Source of the DNA: Amycolatopsis sp. WQ 127309
GTDB taxonomy: Bacteria > Actinomycetota > Actinomycetes > Mycobacteriales > Pseudonocardiaceae
Length of the DNA: 64,000 bases
NCBI RefSeq assembly: GCF_023023025.1
Contig: NZ_CP095481.1
Coordinates: 6,027,001-6,091,000, forward strand
Direction of reading: 5' to 3'
Part shown: piece by piece, positions 1 through 22,200 of the stretch
Position numbering within the stretch: the stretch's first letter is position 1
Layout: the number at the start of each line of letters is the position of its first letter
Made by a program: the position numbers and the translations under genes
Notes under the pieces: generated by a model
Databases searched by the model: none
What the model was told of the DNA's origin: nothing
What the model saw: only the letters and a program-made list of their open reading frames with translations

Positions 1-3000
1 GCGGCGTCGAACGGGACGGTGCAGCCGCTGCTGCGCGGCCTCGTGCGGGTTCCGGCCCGCCGCGCCGCTGCGGCCGCTGAGCCCGGTTCCCTCGCGGCGC
101 GGCTGGCGACGGCCGAGGACCGCGACGCGCTGGTGCTCGACGTCGTCCGTGCGGAGGTCGCCGGGGTGCTCGGCCACGCCACGCCGGACGCGATCGGCGC
201 GCGCACCGCGTTCACCGAGCTCGGCTTCGACTCGCTGACCGCGATCGAGCTGCGCAACCGCCTCAACGCGGCCACCGGGCTGCGGCTGCCCGCGACGCTC
301 GTCTTCGACTACCCGACCCCGGAGGTCCTGGCCGCGTTCCTTGCCGCCGAACTGCTCGGCACGCAGGAGCGGGAGACGGTCGTGGCCGCGGCGTCCCATG
401 TGGACGAACCGATCGCGATCGTCGCGATGGCCTGCCGGTACCCCGGCGGCGTCCGCTCGCCGGAGGAGCTGTGGCGCCTGGTCGAGACCGGCGGCGACGC
501 CGTCTCGGAGTTCCCCGCCAACCGCGGCTGGGACCTCGCCTCGCTCTACGCCGAGGACCGCGGCCAAGCCGGCACGAGCTACACCCGCCACGGCGGGTTC
601 CTGCACGACGCCGACCAGTTCGACCCGGCGTTCTTCGGGATCAGCCCGCGCGAGGCGCTGACCATGGACCCGCAGCAGCGGCTGCTGCTGGAGACGTCGT
701 GGGAGGCGTTCGAGCGCGCCGGCATCGACCCGCACGCGGTCCGCGGCAGCCGCACCGGCGTGTTCGCCGGCGTGATGTACAACGACTATTCCGCGCTGCT
801 GCACACCGTTCCGGCCGGCGCCGAGGGCTACCTGGGCACCGGGACGTCCGGCAGTGTCGCGTCCGGCCGGGTCGCTTACACCTTCGGGCTCGAAGGCCCG
901 GCGGTCACCGTGGACACGGCCTGTTCGTCGTCGCTGGTGGCACTGCACCTCGCGGCGCAGGCCCTGCGGCAGGGCGAGTGCGAGCTGGCGCTGGCCGGCG
1001 GGGTCGCGGTGATGTCGACCCCGGCCGCGTTCATCGACTTCAGCCGTCAGCAGGGCTTGGCCGAGGACGGCCGCTGCAAGGCGTTCGCCGCCGCGGCGGA
1101 CGGCACCGGCTGGTCCGAAGGCACCGGAATGCTCCTGCTGGAAAGGCTTTCCGATGCGCGGCGCAACGGGCACCCGGTGCTCGCGGTCGTCCGTGGGACC
1201 GCGGTGAACTCCGACGGCGCGTCCAACGGCCTGACCGCGCCGAACGGCCCGTCGCAGCAGCGGGTGATCCGCCAGGCGCTGGCCAACGCGCGCCTCGAAC
1301 CGTCCGATGTGGACGCCGTCGAGGGGCACGGCACCGGCACGGTCCTCGGCGACCCGATCGAAGCGCAGGCGTTGCTCGCGACCTACGGCGCCGAGCGCAC
1401 CGGCGAGCCGCTGTGGCTGGGCTCGCTGAAGTCCAACATCGGGCACAGCCAGTCGGCGGCCGGCGTGGGCGGCGTGATCAAGATGGTCCAGGCCATCCGC
1501 CACGGTGTGCTGCCGAAGACGCTGCACGTCGACGAGCCGTCGCCGCACATCGACTGGTCCGCCGGCGCGGTCGAGCTGCTCACCGAGCAGCGGGCGTGGC
1601 CGGAGACCGGGCGGCCGCGCCGGGCGGCGGTGTCGTCGTTCGGGTTCAGCGGCACCAACGCGCACACGATCATCGAGCAGGTCCCGGCCGCGGCGGAACC
1701 GCCGGTTGCGGACGTGGCCGGGCCGCACCCGTGGGTGCTCACGGCCCGCGAGCCGCAGGCCCTGCGCGACCAGGCGCAGCGGCTGCGCGCCCACCTCGAC
1801 GCCCACCCGCAGCTCGGCCTGGCCGAGATCGGCCGGGCCCTGACGGACACGCGGGCGTCGTTCGACCACCGCGCGGCCGTCGTCGCGGACGACCGGGACG
1901 GCTTCCGCGCCGGGCTGGGCGTGCTGGCCCGTGGCGAGCACGCACCGTCCGTTGTGGAGGGTGAGGTGACGACCGGCGGGCTGGCCGTGCTCTTCACCGG
2001 GCAGGGCAGCCAGCGGGCCGGGATGGGTCGCGAGCTGTACGACACGTACCCGGTGTTCGCGGCCGCACTGGACGCGGTGTGCGCGGAGTTCGACGGTCCA
2101 CTGCGGACGGTCGTCTTCGAGGACGCGGCCGCGCTCGACCGCACCGAGTACACCCAGCCCGCGCTGTTCGCGCTGGAAGTCGCACTGTACCGGCTGTTCG
2201 AGGACTGGGGGGTGCGGCCGGGTCACCTGCTCGGCCACTCGGTCGGCGAGATCGCGGCCGCCCACGTGGCGGGGGTGCTGTCGCTGGCGGACGCGGTGAA
2301 GCTGGTTTCGGCGCGGGGACGCCTGATGCAGGCGCTGCCCGAAGGCGGCGCAATGGCGGCGATCCAGGCGACCGAGGACGAGGTTTCGGGATATCTGTCG
2401 GACCGGGTGACCATCGCGGCGCTGAACGGCCCGGCGTCCACGGTCATCTCGGGCGATGAGGACGCCGTGCTGGCGGTGGCCGAGAAGTTCGCGGACCGCA
2501 AGACCAAGCGGCTGGTCGTGAGCCACGCCTTCCACTCGCCACTGATGGACCCGATGTTGGAGGAGTTCCGGGGTATAGCGGAGTCTCTGTCTTACGGTAA
2601 GACCGTTATACCGATCGTCTCGAATGTCACCGGCGAGCTGGTGACGGAGTTCGACGCCGAGTACTGGGTCACTCACGTCCGCGCGGCCGTCCGGTTCACC
2701 GACGGCGTGCGCGAGCTGGCCGCCCAGGGTGTCACGACGTTCCTCGAGCTGGGACCGGACGCCGTCCTGACGGCGCTCGCCCAGGAGAGCGCCACCGGCA
2801 CCTTCGTGAGCGCGCTGCGCTCGGGTCGGCCCGAGCCGCTCACCGCGGTCACGGCGCTGGGCACCCTCCAGGTGCGCGGGCACGTCACCAAGCCGTTCGG
2901 CCCGGCATCGACCCGGCCGGTCCCGCTGCCGACCTACGCCTTCCAGCGCCAGAGCTTCTGGCCCTCGGCGGGCGCACCGCGACCGGGCGACGCGAGCGCG

Positions 3001-5676
3001 TTCGGCCTCGCCCCGGGCGGCCACCCGCTGCTCGGCGCGACCGTCGCGCTGGCCGGGGGCGAAGGACTCGTCGCGACCGGCGTGCTGTCGACGCGGACCC
3101 ACCCGTGGCTCGCCGACCACGCCGTCCAGGGGGTGATCCTGCTGCCGGGCACCGCCTTCGTCGAGCTCGCGCTGCGAGCCGGCGACCAGGCGGGCTGCCC
3201 CCGGATCGAGGAGCTGACCCTGGAGACGCCGCTGATCCTGCCCGAGCAGGGCGGCGTCGCGGTGCAGGTCGGCGTCGGCGCGCCGGACGAGGATGGGCGT
3301 CGCCCGGTGACCGTTCACTCGCGACCGGAGAACACCGGGGACCCCTGGACGCGGCACGCGGCCGGGACGCTCACCGCCGAGCCGGGACCGGCCGCCGCGG
3401 ACCTCGAGTCCTGGCCGCCGGAGGCCGAGCAGGTGCCCCTGGACGGCTGGTACGAGGCCTTGGCCGGCGCCGGATTCGGGTACGGCCCGGCGTTCCAGGG
3501 CCTGCAGGCCGCCTGGCGGCGCGACGGCGAAGTCTTCGCCGAGGTCGAACTCGCCGAGGAGACCACCGGGTTCGGGCTGCACCCCGCCCTGCTCGACGCC
3601 GCGCTCCACGCGGTCGGGCTCGGCACGCTGGTCGAAGACACCGGCACCGGCCGCCTGCCGTTCTCCTTCACCGGGGTCGGCCTGCACGCCACCGGGGCGT
3701 CCCGGCTGCGCGTCCGGCTGAGCGGCGCGGGCAAAGACGCGGTCAAGCTGGACATCGCGGACGCCACCGGCGCGCCGGTCGCCACGATCGACGCCCTGGT
3801 GCTCCGCCCGGCGGGGCGGCTGGCCCCGGCCCGCTCGGGGTCGCTGTTCCAGCTGGGCTGGTCCGGCGTCCCGCTGGCCGCGCAGCTGCCCGGCACCTGG
3901 GCGATCGCCGGTGACGACCCTGCGTTGGCGGATGCCCTGCGAGCGAGTGGCGTCGAAGTCCGCGAGTACGAGGACTTCCTTTCCGCAACCGACGACGAGG
4001 TCGCTCCGGACGTCCTGGTGCTGCCGTGCGAGGCGGGCCCGGCCGACGCCGGCGCGGTGCGGCTGGCCGTCTTCCGCGCGCTGGCCCAGGCCCAGGCCGC
4101 CCTGGCCGACGACCGTCTGCTGGACACGAAGATCGTGTTCCGGACCCGGTACGCGGCCGGCCCGGACGCCGACGACCTCGCGAACGCCGCGGTCTGGGGC
4201 CTGCTGCGATCCGCGCAGTCGGAGCACCCGGACCGCCTGGTGCTGGTGGACGCCGACGACCAGGACGCGTCGCTGCGCGCTTTGCCCGCCGCACTGGCCA
4301 CCGGCGAGCCGCAGCTGATGCTCCGCCGGGGGGTGGCGAGCGCGCCGCGGCTGGCGCGTGCCGAGTCCGCTGTCGAGGGGCTCGCGTCCCTCGACCCGGC
4401 CGGAACGGTGCTGGTCACCGGGGCCACCGGCGCGCTGGGCGGGCTGTTCGCCCGGCACTTGGTCACGGCGTACGGCGTGCGGAACCTGCTGCTGGTCAGC
4501 CGCCGCGGCACCGACACCGGGCTCGGCGCCGAACTGCGCGAGCTGGGCGCCGCGGTGACGTTCGCGGCCTGCGACGTCGCCGACCGCGACGCCGTGGCGG
4601 CGCTGCTGGCCGAGCATCCGGTGTCCGCGGTCGTGCACACCGCGGGTGTCCTCGACGACTGCACGTTCGCCGGGCTCGACCCCGACCGCCTCGACGTCGT
4701 GCTGCGGCCGAAGGTCGACGCCGCGCTGAACCTGCACGAGCTGGCCGGGGACGTCGACGCGTTCGTTCTCTTCTCGTCCGCGGCGGGCACGATGGGCAAC
4801 GCCGGCCAGGCGAACTACGCGGCGGCCAACGCTTTCCTCGACGCGCTGGCCGGGTACCGGCGGGACCAGGGCTTGCCGGCGACGTCGCTGGCCTGGGGCC
4901 TGTGGGCGACCGAGGGCGGCGGCATGGGCGCCGACGCCGACGTCAAGCGGATGTCCCGCGGCGGGGTGGCCGCGCTGACCGAAGACGAAGGCCTGGCGCT
5001 GTTCGACGCCGCGCTGGCGTCCGGGGAACCCGCGTTCGTGCCGATGCGGCTCGACACCGGGCTGGTCCAGGCCCGCGCGGCGACGCACGGGGTGCCCGCG
5101 GTCCTGCGCGGCCTGGTCCGCACTCCGGCCCGTCGCGTGGCGGCCGAGGCGGATCCGGCCGCCGCGGTGCACGCCGCACTGTCCGGAGTGGACGGTGCGG
5201 ACCGGGTCGCGCTGCTGCTGGACCTCGTGCGTTCACAGGCCGCAGCGGTGCTCGGGCACAGCGGAGCGGAGGCGATCGTCCCGGCCCGCGGGTTCCTCGA
5301 GCAGGGGTTCGACTCGCTGACCGCACTGGAGCTGCGCAACCGGCTCGGCACCGCGACCGGCTTGCGGCTGCCCGCGACGCTGCTGTTCGACCACCCGAGC
5401 CCGGACGTCCTCGTCGCGCACCTGGCCGGCGAGCTGGGCGCCGTCGACGCAGGGGGCCCGGCGCCGGTGCTCGCCGAGCTGGGCCGTCTGGAGACCGCGC
5501 TCGGGGACGCGCTGACCGGGCTGGACGACGACGCCCGCGCCGGGCTCGCCGTCCGGCTGCAGGCGTTGCTCGGCCGGTGTGCACCCGCGTCCGCTGTGGA
5601 CGAATCGGTCTCGCGGCTCGGTTCGGCCAGCGACGACGAGATCTTCGACTTCATCGACAACCAACTCGGCATCTGA
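1..5676 (+). CDS. Modular type I polyketide synthase, 5'-truncated (ACP tail + KS-AT-DH-KR-ACP)
   Basis: The open frame runs in from the left edge, so the true start lies outside. The first ~15 codons are the end of a KR region ([13 protein letters not shown]), followed by the ACP of the previous module (GFDSL near nt 228). One full module follows. The KS (from ~nt 403) has its catalytic Cys in DTACSSS at codon 308, then VEGHGTGT and KSNIGH. The AT (~1980-2780) has GHSVGE and HAFH at 2524-2535, which by known AT rules means malonyl-CoA. The DH (~3020-3800) has [11 protein letters not shown] and DAALH. The KR (~4390-5000) has a GATGALG cofactor motif, HTAGVLDD (B-type) and the Lys-Ser-Tyr residues. 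The ACP has GFDSL near 5306. The expected product is a trans double bond. The C-terminal [14 protein letters not shown] looks like a docking tail for the next PKS. An AT segment near 2570-2660 uses rare ATA codons. Confidence 0.95.
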   Translation, partial: AASNGTVQPLLRGLVRVPARRAAAAAEPGSLAARLATAEDRDALVLDVVRAEVAGVLGHATPDAIGARTAFTELGFDSLTAIELRNRLNAATGLRLPATLVFDYPTPEVLAAFLAAELLGTQERETVVAAASHVDEPIAIVAMACRYPGGVRSPEELWRLVETGGDAVSEFPANRGWDLASLYAEDRGQAGTSYTRHGGFLHDADQFDPAFFGISPREALTMDPQQRLLLETSWEAFERAGIDPHAVRGSRTGVFAGVMYNDYSALLHTVPAGAEGYLGTGTSGSVASGRVAYTFGLEGPAVTVDTACSSSLVALHLAAQALRQGECELALAGGVAVMSTPAAFIDFSRQQGLAEDGRCKAFAAAADGTGWSEGTGMLLLERLSDARRNGHPVLAVVRGTAVNSDGASNGLTAPNGPSQQRVIRQALANARLEPSDVDAVEGHGTGTVLGDPIEAQALLATYGAERTGEPLWLGSLKSNIGHSQSAAGVGGVIKMVQAIRHGVLPKTLHVDEPSPHIDWSAGAVELLTEQRAWPETGRPRRAAVSSFGFSGTNAHTIIEQVPAAAEPPVADVAGPHPWVLTAREPQALRDQAQRLRAHLDAHPQLGLAEIGRALTDTRASFDHRAAVVADDRDGFRAGLGVLARGEHAPSVVEGEVTTGGLAVLFTGQGSQRAGMGRELYDTYPVFAAALDAVCAEFDGPLRTVVFEDAAALDRTEYTQPALFALEVALYRLFEDWGVRPGHLLGHSVGEIAAAHVAGVLSLADAVKLVSARGRLMQALPEGGAMAAIQATEDEVSGYLSDRVTIAALNGPASTVISGDEDAVLAVAEKFADRKTKRLVVSHAFHSPLMDPMLEEFRGIAESLSYGKTVIPIVSNVTGELVTEFDAEYWVTHVRAAVRFTDGVRELAAQGVTTFLELGPDAVLTALAQESATGTFVSALRSGRPEPLTAVTALGTLQVRGHVTKPFGPASTRPVPLPTYAFQRQSFWPSAGAPRPGDASAFGLAPGGHPLLGATVALAGGEGLVATGVLSTRTHPWLADHAVQGVILLPGTAFVELALRAGDQAGCPRIEELTLETPLILPEQGGVAVQVGVGAPDEDGRRPVTVHSRPENTGDPWTRHAAGTLTAEPGPAAADLESWPPEAEQVPLDGWYEALAGAGFGYGPAFQGLQAAWRRDGEVFAEVELAEETTGFGLHPALLDAALHAVGLGTLVEDTGTGRLPFSFTGVGLHATGASRLRVRLSGAGKDAVKLDIADATGAPVATIDALVLRPAGRLAPARSGSLFQLGWSGVPLAAQLPGTWAIAGDDPALADALRASGVEVREYEDFLSATDDEVAPDVLVLPCEAGPADAGAVRLAVFRALAQAQAALADDRLLDTKIVFRTRYAAGPDADDLANAAVWGLLRSAQSEHPDRLVLVDADDQDASLRALPAALATGEPQLMLRRGVASAPRLARAESAVEGLASLDPAGTVLVTGATGALGGLFARHLVTAYGVRNLLLVSRRGTDTGLGAELRELGAAVTFAACDVADRDAVAALLAEHPVSAVVHTAGVLDDCTFAGLDPDRLDVVLRPKVDAALNLHELAGDVDAFVLFSSAAGTMGNAGQANYAAANAFLDALAGYRRDQGLPATSLAWGLWATEGGGMGADADVKRMSRGGVAALTEDEGLALFDAALASGEPAFVPMRLDTGLVQARAATHGVPAVLRGLVRTPARRVAAEADPAAAVHAALSGVDGADRVALLLDLVRSQAAAVLGHSGAEAIVPARGFLEQGFDSLTALELRNRLGTATGLRLPATLLFDHPSPDVLVAHLAGELGAVDAGGPAPVLAELGRLETALGDALTGLDDDARAGLAVRLQALLGRCAPASAVDESVSRLGSASDDEIFDFIDNQLGI

Positions 5677-5689
5677 ACGGGACGCAGCC

Positions 5690-16062
<10,373 letters not shown>

Positions 16063-16066
<4 letters not shown>

Positions 16067-16206
16067 CCACTCGACTCACCACCGCCGACGGCCAACACGC
16101 CGACCAGGACGGCCAACTCGCTGACCGGAGTGGCCAACACGCCAGGGCTGGGGCTCGGCGGCACACAGACTTCTACGGCTCGACGCTGAGGGGCGCGCTG
16201 ACATGA
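16063..16206 (+). CDS. Possible 47-aa peptide made of heptad repeats, ATGA-linked to both flanking PKS genes
   Basis: An ATG at 16063 overlaps the stop of the upstream PKS (ATGA), and the frame's own TGA at 16204-16206 overlaps the ATG of the next PKS (again ATGA). The frame therefore exactly bridges the gap. Its product begins [20 protein letters not shown] and contains a 7-residue repeat ([21 protein letters not shown]), which mirrors a 21-bp DNA repeat. I do not recognise a family. It could be a real translationally coupled peptide or ribosome-coupling spacer, or just a dispersed intergenic repeat that happens to stay in frame. Confidence 0.35.
16087..16147 (+). repeat. 21-bp tandem repeat (about 2.9 copies) between PKS genes
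   Basis: The core GGCCAACnCGC recurs at 16090, 16111 and 16132, exactly 21 bp apart, in the form GACGGCCAACACGCCGACCA / GACGGCCAACTCGCTGACCG / AGTGGCCAACACGCCAGGG. It fills most of the gap between the second and third PKS genes. The 21-bp period keeps a reading frame open across the gap. Confidence 0.8.
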
Positions 16207-19200
16207 CCGAACAGAACGATGACAAGCTCAGGTACTTCCTCAAGCGGGTGACCGCTGACCTGCACGAGACGCGGCGCCGCCTTCGGGAGGCCGAAGCCGG
16301 GGCGCAGGAGCCGATCGCGATTGTGGCGATGGGGTGCCGTTATCCCGGTGGGGTGCGTACGCCCGGGGACCTCTGGCGGCTGGTCGCCGAGGGGCGGGAC
16401 GGCGTCAGCGGGTTTCCCGCCGACCGTGGCTGGGACCTTGACGCGCTTTACGACGACGATCCCGACGCCGCGGGCACGAGCTACACCCGTGAGGGCGGAT
16501 TCCTGCACGATGCCGCGCAGTTCGACCCCGAGTTCTTCGGGATCTCGCCGCGCGAGGCCGTCGCGATGGATCCGCAGCAGCGGTTGCTGCTCGAGACGTC
16601 GTGGGAGGCCTTCGAGCGCGCCGGGATTCCGCCGGCCGCTGTGCGTGGCAGCCGGGTCGGTGTGTTCGCCGGCGTGATGTACCACGACTACGCGACCCGG
16701 CTGCTGGCCGTGCCCGAGGGCGTCGAGGGGTACCTGTCCACCGGTACCGCGGGCAGCGTTGTCACCGGCCGCGTGTCCTACGCCCTCGGGCTCGAGGGGC
16801 CGGCGGTCACCGTGGACACGGCCTGCTCGTCGTCGCTGGTCGCCGTGCACCTCGCCGCGCAGGCGCTGCGCAACGGGGAATGCACCCTCGCGCTGGCCGG
16901 CGGGGTCACCGTGATGGCGTCGCCGGGGGCGTTCGTCGAGTTCAGCCGGCAGCGCGGGCTCGCTTCCGACGGCCGGTGCAAGGCGTTCTCCGCGGACGCC
17001 GACGGGACCGGCTGGGGTGAGGGTGCCGGCGTGCTGCTGCTCGAGAAGCTGTCCGACGCCCGTCGTAACGGCCACCCTGTGCTGGCCGTCGTCCGCGGGT
17101 CGGCGGTCAATCAGGATGGCGCTTCCAACGGCTTGACCGCGCCCAACGGGCCGTCGCAGCAGCGCGTGATCCACCAGGCGCTGGCGAACGCCGGACTGTC
17201 CACTTCGGACGTCGACGTCGTCGAGGCGCACGGCACCGGTACCCAGCTGGGTGACCCGATCGAAGCCCAGGCGCTGCTCGCGACCTACGGCCAGGACCGC
17301 GCCGGCGAGCCGCTGCTGCTCGGGTCGATCAAGTCGAACCTCGGCCACACCCAGGCCGCGGCCGGCGTTGCCGGGATCATCAAGATGGTCGAGGCCATGC
17401 GCCACGGCGTCCTGCCCAAGACTCTGCACCTGGCCGAGCCGACCCCGCACGTCGACTGGGAGTCCGGCGCCGTCGAGCTGCTCGCCGAAGAGCGCGCGTG
17501 GCCGGACGTCGACCGCGCTCGACGCGCCGGGATCAGCTCGTTCGGGTTCAGTGGCACCAACGCCCACGTGATCGTCGAGCAGGCCGAACCCGCCGAGGTC
17601 GACGAGCCCACCAACGACGGGCGGCGGGTTCCGCTGGTCGTCTCGGGCCGGTCCGACGCCGCCCTGCGCGCCCAGGCCGCGCAGTTGCGTGACCAGCTCA
17701 CCGAGTTCGACGTCACCGAGGTCGCCTACTCGCTGGCCACCACCCGGACGCTGCACGAGCACCGCGCGGTCGTCCTCGCCGACGAACCCGGGGAGGTCCT
17801 CGACGCCCTCGCCGCGATCGCCGCGGGGGAGCCCGGCGCGATCACCGGGGTCGCCGGCGCCAAGACGGCGTTCCTGTTCACCGGTCAGGGCAGCCAGCGC
17901 GTCGGCATGGGCCGCGAGCTGTACGCTTCCCAGCCCGCGTTCGCCGAGGCGCTGGACGCCGTCTGCGCCGCGTTCGGGTCCCGGTTGGACACTCCACTCA
18001 GGACAGTCCTGTTCGACGACCCCGAGCGGCTGCTGGACAAGACCCGCTACACGCAGGCCGCACTGTTCGCCGTCGAGGTCGCGTTGTTCCGGCTGTTCGA
18101 GCACTTCGGCGTCACGCCGGACTTCCTGATCGGGCACTCGATCGGCGAGATCGCGGCCGCGCACGCCGCGGGCGTGCTGGACCTGCCGGCCGCGGTCGCG
18201 CTCGTCGCCGCGCGCGGCGAGCTGATGCAGGCGCTGCCCGAGGGCGGTGCGATGGTGGCGATCCAGGCCACCGAGGACGAGATCACGCCGCTGCTGACCG
18301 ACGCGGTGAGCGTCGCCGCGCTCAACAGCCCGGCTTCGACCGTCATCTCCGGTGACGACGACGCCGTGCTCGCCGTCGCCGACCACTTCACCGCCCTGGG
18401 CCGCAAGACCAAGCTGCTCACGGTCAGCCACGCCTTCCACTCGCCGCGGATGGACGCGATGCTGGAGGACTTCTACGCCGTCGCGGAAACCCTGGCCTAC
18501 CACGAGCCGCGCATTCCGATCGTGTCCAATGTGTCCGGACGGCTCGCCACCGCCGAAGAGCTGGCCGACCCGGACTACTGGGTGCGCCACGTCCGCCGCG
18601 CGGTGCGGTTCGCCGACGGCGTCCGCACGCTCGAAGAGCGCGGTGTCACGACGTTCACCGAGCTGGGGCCGGACGGCATCCTCTGCGCGATGGCGCAGGA
18701 GTGCCTGACCGGCACCGTCACCGCCGTCCCGGCGCTGCGGGCCGGGCGTGACGAAGAGACGACCGTGCGGCACGCGCTCGCCGCGGCCATCGCGGCCGGG
18801 GCGTCGCCGGACTGGTCGGCGCTCTTCGCCGGGATCAGCCCGAAGCGCGTCGACCTGCCGACGTACCCGTTCCAGCGGGCGCGGTACTGGCTCGACGCGC
18901 CGGAACTCCCCGCGGGCGCGGCGTTCGGTGCTACGAACGCGCTGGAGTCCGCGTTCTGGGCCGCCGTCGACCGCGGTGACCTGGGGGAACTGGTCGCGAC
19001 GCTGGCCGTCGACGCCGACGACCCGCTGAGCGCGGTGCTGCCCGCGCTGTCGGCGTGGCACAGCCAGGCCGCTGAAGAGTCCACTGTGGATGGCTGGCGG
19101 TACCGGATCGCGTGGAACCCGCTGCCGGAACCGGCCGGGGTTCCGCGGGGCACCTGGCTCGTGGTCGTCCCCGAAGGCGTCGAGACCGCGTGGCCCGAGG

Positions 19201-22200
19201 CGCTGCGCGCGGCCGGTGTCGACGTTCGTGTCGTGACCGGTATCGACCAGTTCACCGAGCCCGTCGACGGCGTGCTTTCCCTGCTGGCGCTGGACGAGCG
19301 GCCGCACCCGGACGCCGCGTCCGTCCCCATGGGACTCGCGGCCACCGCCGAGCTGATGCGGGCCCTGGGCGACACTCCACTGTGGATCGCCACCGCCGGT
19401 GCGGTCGCGCCGGTCTCGTCCGCGGCCCAGGCCGCGGTCTGGGGCCTGGGCCGGGTGTTCGGCCTGGAACGGCCCGAGCGCTGGGGCGGCCTGGTCGACC
19501 TGCCCATCGAGGTCTCCGACCGCGCCGCCGCCCGGCTCGCCGCCGTGCTGACCGGCACCGAGGACCAGGTCGCGGTCCGCGACAACGGCGTTCTCGCGCG
19601 ACGCCTGGTGCCCGCGCCTGTCGCGGGTACCGTCTCGCGTCGGCCGGGCTGGCGGCCGGACGGCGCGACCGTCCTGATCACCGGCGGCACCGGGGCCATC
19701 GGCGCGCACGTCGCGCGCTGGCTCGCCTCGGCCGGGGCCGCGCACGTCGTGCTCACCAGCCGTCGCGGCGCGGACGCCCCGGGGGCGGCCGAGCTGGCCG
19801 CGGAGCTGACCGAGCTGGGCACCCGCGTCACCGTCGCGGCCTGCGACGCCGCCGACCGCGACGCCCTCACTGCGCTCGCCGCGAGCCTGGACGGCCCGGT
19901 CACCGCGGTCTTCCACGCGGCCGGCCTCGGCGAGACCGGCGCCGTCGACGACCTCGTCCTCGACGACCTGGCCCGGATCGCCACCGCCAAGATCACCGGC
20001 GCGCAGGCACTCGAAGACGTCTTCCCCGAGCTGGACGCCTTCGTGCTCTTCTCCTCCAACGCGGGCGTCTGGGGTGGCGGTGGCCAGGGCGCGTACGCCG
20101 CGGCGAACGCCTACCTCGACGCCTTCGCCGAGCAGCGCCGCGCCCGCGGGCTCAAGGCCACCTCCATCGCGTGGGGTGCCTGGGCCGACGGCGGCATGGC
20201 CGAGGGCGAGGCGGGGGAGCAGATGCGCCGCCGCGGGGTCCCGGCCATGGACCCGAAGCTCGCGATCGCCGCGCTGCGTCAGGCGCTGGAGCGTGACGAG
20301 ACGTTCCTGGCCGTCGCCGACGTCGTCTGGGAGCGGTTCTTCCCGGCGTTTACCGCGGCCCGCCCGCGGCCGCTGCTGGACGAGCTGCCCGCGGTCCGCG
20401 CGCTCCGGGCGGCGGCCGAGCAGGCCGCCGCCGAGCGCACGCCCGAGGCGTCCGCGCTGCACGCGCGGCTGAGCGGGATGTCGGCCGCCGACCAGGAAGA
20501 CCTGCTCGTCGACCTGATCTCGCAGCACGCCGCCGCGGTGCTCGGCTTCGCCGGCGCGGAGGGGCTCGGCGCGCAGAAGGCGTTCCGCGAGCTCGGCTTC
20601 GACTCGCTGACCGCGGTCGAGCTGCGCAACCGGCTCACGATCGTCACCGGCCTGACCCTGCCCACCACGCTGGTGTTCGACTACCCCTCGCCCCGGGTGC
20701 TCGCGGAGTTCCTGCGTGCCGAGGTGCTCGGCGTCGCGGCCGACGCCGCCCAGGTCACCGCGGTCGGCGCCACCGACGAGCCGATCGCGATCGTCGCGAT
20801 GGCCTGCCGCTACCCGGGCGGGATCTCGACGCCGGAACAGCTGTGGGACCTCGTCGCGGAGGGCCGCGACGCGATCTCGACGTTCCCCGACAACCGCGGC
20901 TGGGCGCTGGACGCGCTGTACGACGACGACCCCGAAGCGGCCGGCACGAGCTACACCCGAGAAGGCGCTTTCCTGCACGAAGCGGGCCTGTTCGACGCCG
21001 GGTTCTTCGGAATCACCCCGCGCGAGGCGCTCAGCATGGACCCGCAGCAGCGGCTGCTGCTGGAGATCGCCTGGGAGGCACTGGAACGCGCCGGGATCGA
21101 CCCGGAAACCCTGCGTGGCAGCCGGTCCGGCGTGTTCGTCGGCGGGGCCACGCAGGACTACACCTCGGTGCTCACCAGCAGCACGGCGAACGCCGAGGGC
21201 TACATGCTCACCGGGACGTCGTCCAGCGTGATGTCCGGCCGGATCGCCTACACGCTCGGCCTCGAAGGTCCGGCGGTCACGGTGGACACGGCGTGCTCGT
21301 CGTCGCTGGTCGCGCTGCACTGGGCGGTGCAGGCGCTGCGCAGCGGCGAGTGCTCGATGGCGCTGGCCGGCGGCGTGCAGGTGATGCCGACGCCGGGGCC
21401 GTTCGTCGAGTTCTCCCGCCAGCGCGGGCTGGCCAAGGACGGCCGCTGCAAGCCGTACGCCTCCGCCGCCGACGGCACCGCCTGGGGCGAGGGCGCCGGG
21501 ATGCTCGTCGTGGAACGGCTTTCCGATGCTCGCCGCAACGGACACCCGGTGCTGGCGATCGTCCGGGGCAGCGCGGTCAACTCCGACGGCGCGTCCAACG
21601 GCCTCACCGCGCCGAACGGACCCGCGCAGCAGAAGGTGATCCGCCAGGCCCTGGCCAACGCCGGACTGTCCACTTCGGACGTCGACGTCGTCGAAGGGCA
21701 CGGCACCGGCACGACGCTCGGTGACCCGGTGGAAGCGCAGGCCCTGCTGGCCACCTACGGCCGCGAGCGCACGGAACCGCTCTGGCTCGGCTCGCTCAAG
21801 TCGAACATCGGGCACACGCAGGCCGCGGCCGGCGTCGGCGGCGTGATCAAGATGGTCCAGGCCATCCGGCACGGCGTCCTGCCGCGCTCTCTGCACATCG
21901 ACGAGCCGACCCCGCACGTCGACTGGGCCGCGGGCGCGGTCGAGCTGCTCGCCGAGGAGCGCGCGTGGCCGGAGACCGGCCGTCCGCGTCGCGCCGCCGT
22001 GTCGGCCTTCGGCGTCAGCGGAACCAACGCGCACGCGATCATCGAAGCACCGTCCGAAATGGACGTCGAGACTGTCGAACCGTCCTACCAGGGCGCGATT
22101 CCCTGGGTCCTGACTGCGCGGACCGAAGGCGCGTTGCGGGCCCAGGCCGCTCGGTTGGCCACTGTGGACGGCCACCCGGTCGACGTCGGCCACGCGCTGG

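Noticed and set aside
5579..5689. Upstream start for the second PKS
   Set aside because: It would overlap the first PKS by about 100 bp in another frame and add a non-family leader. ATG 5690 begins the docking helix.
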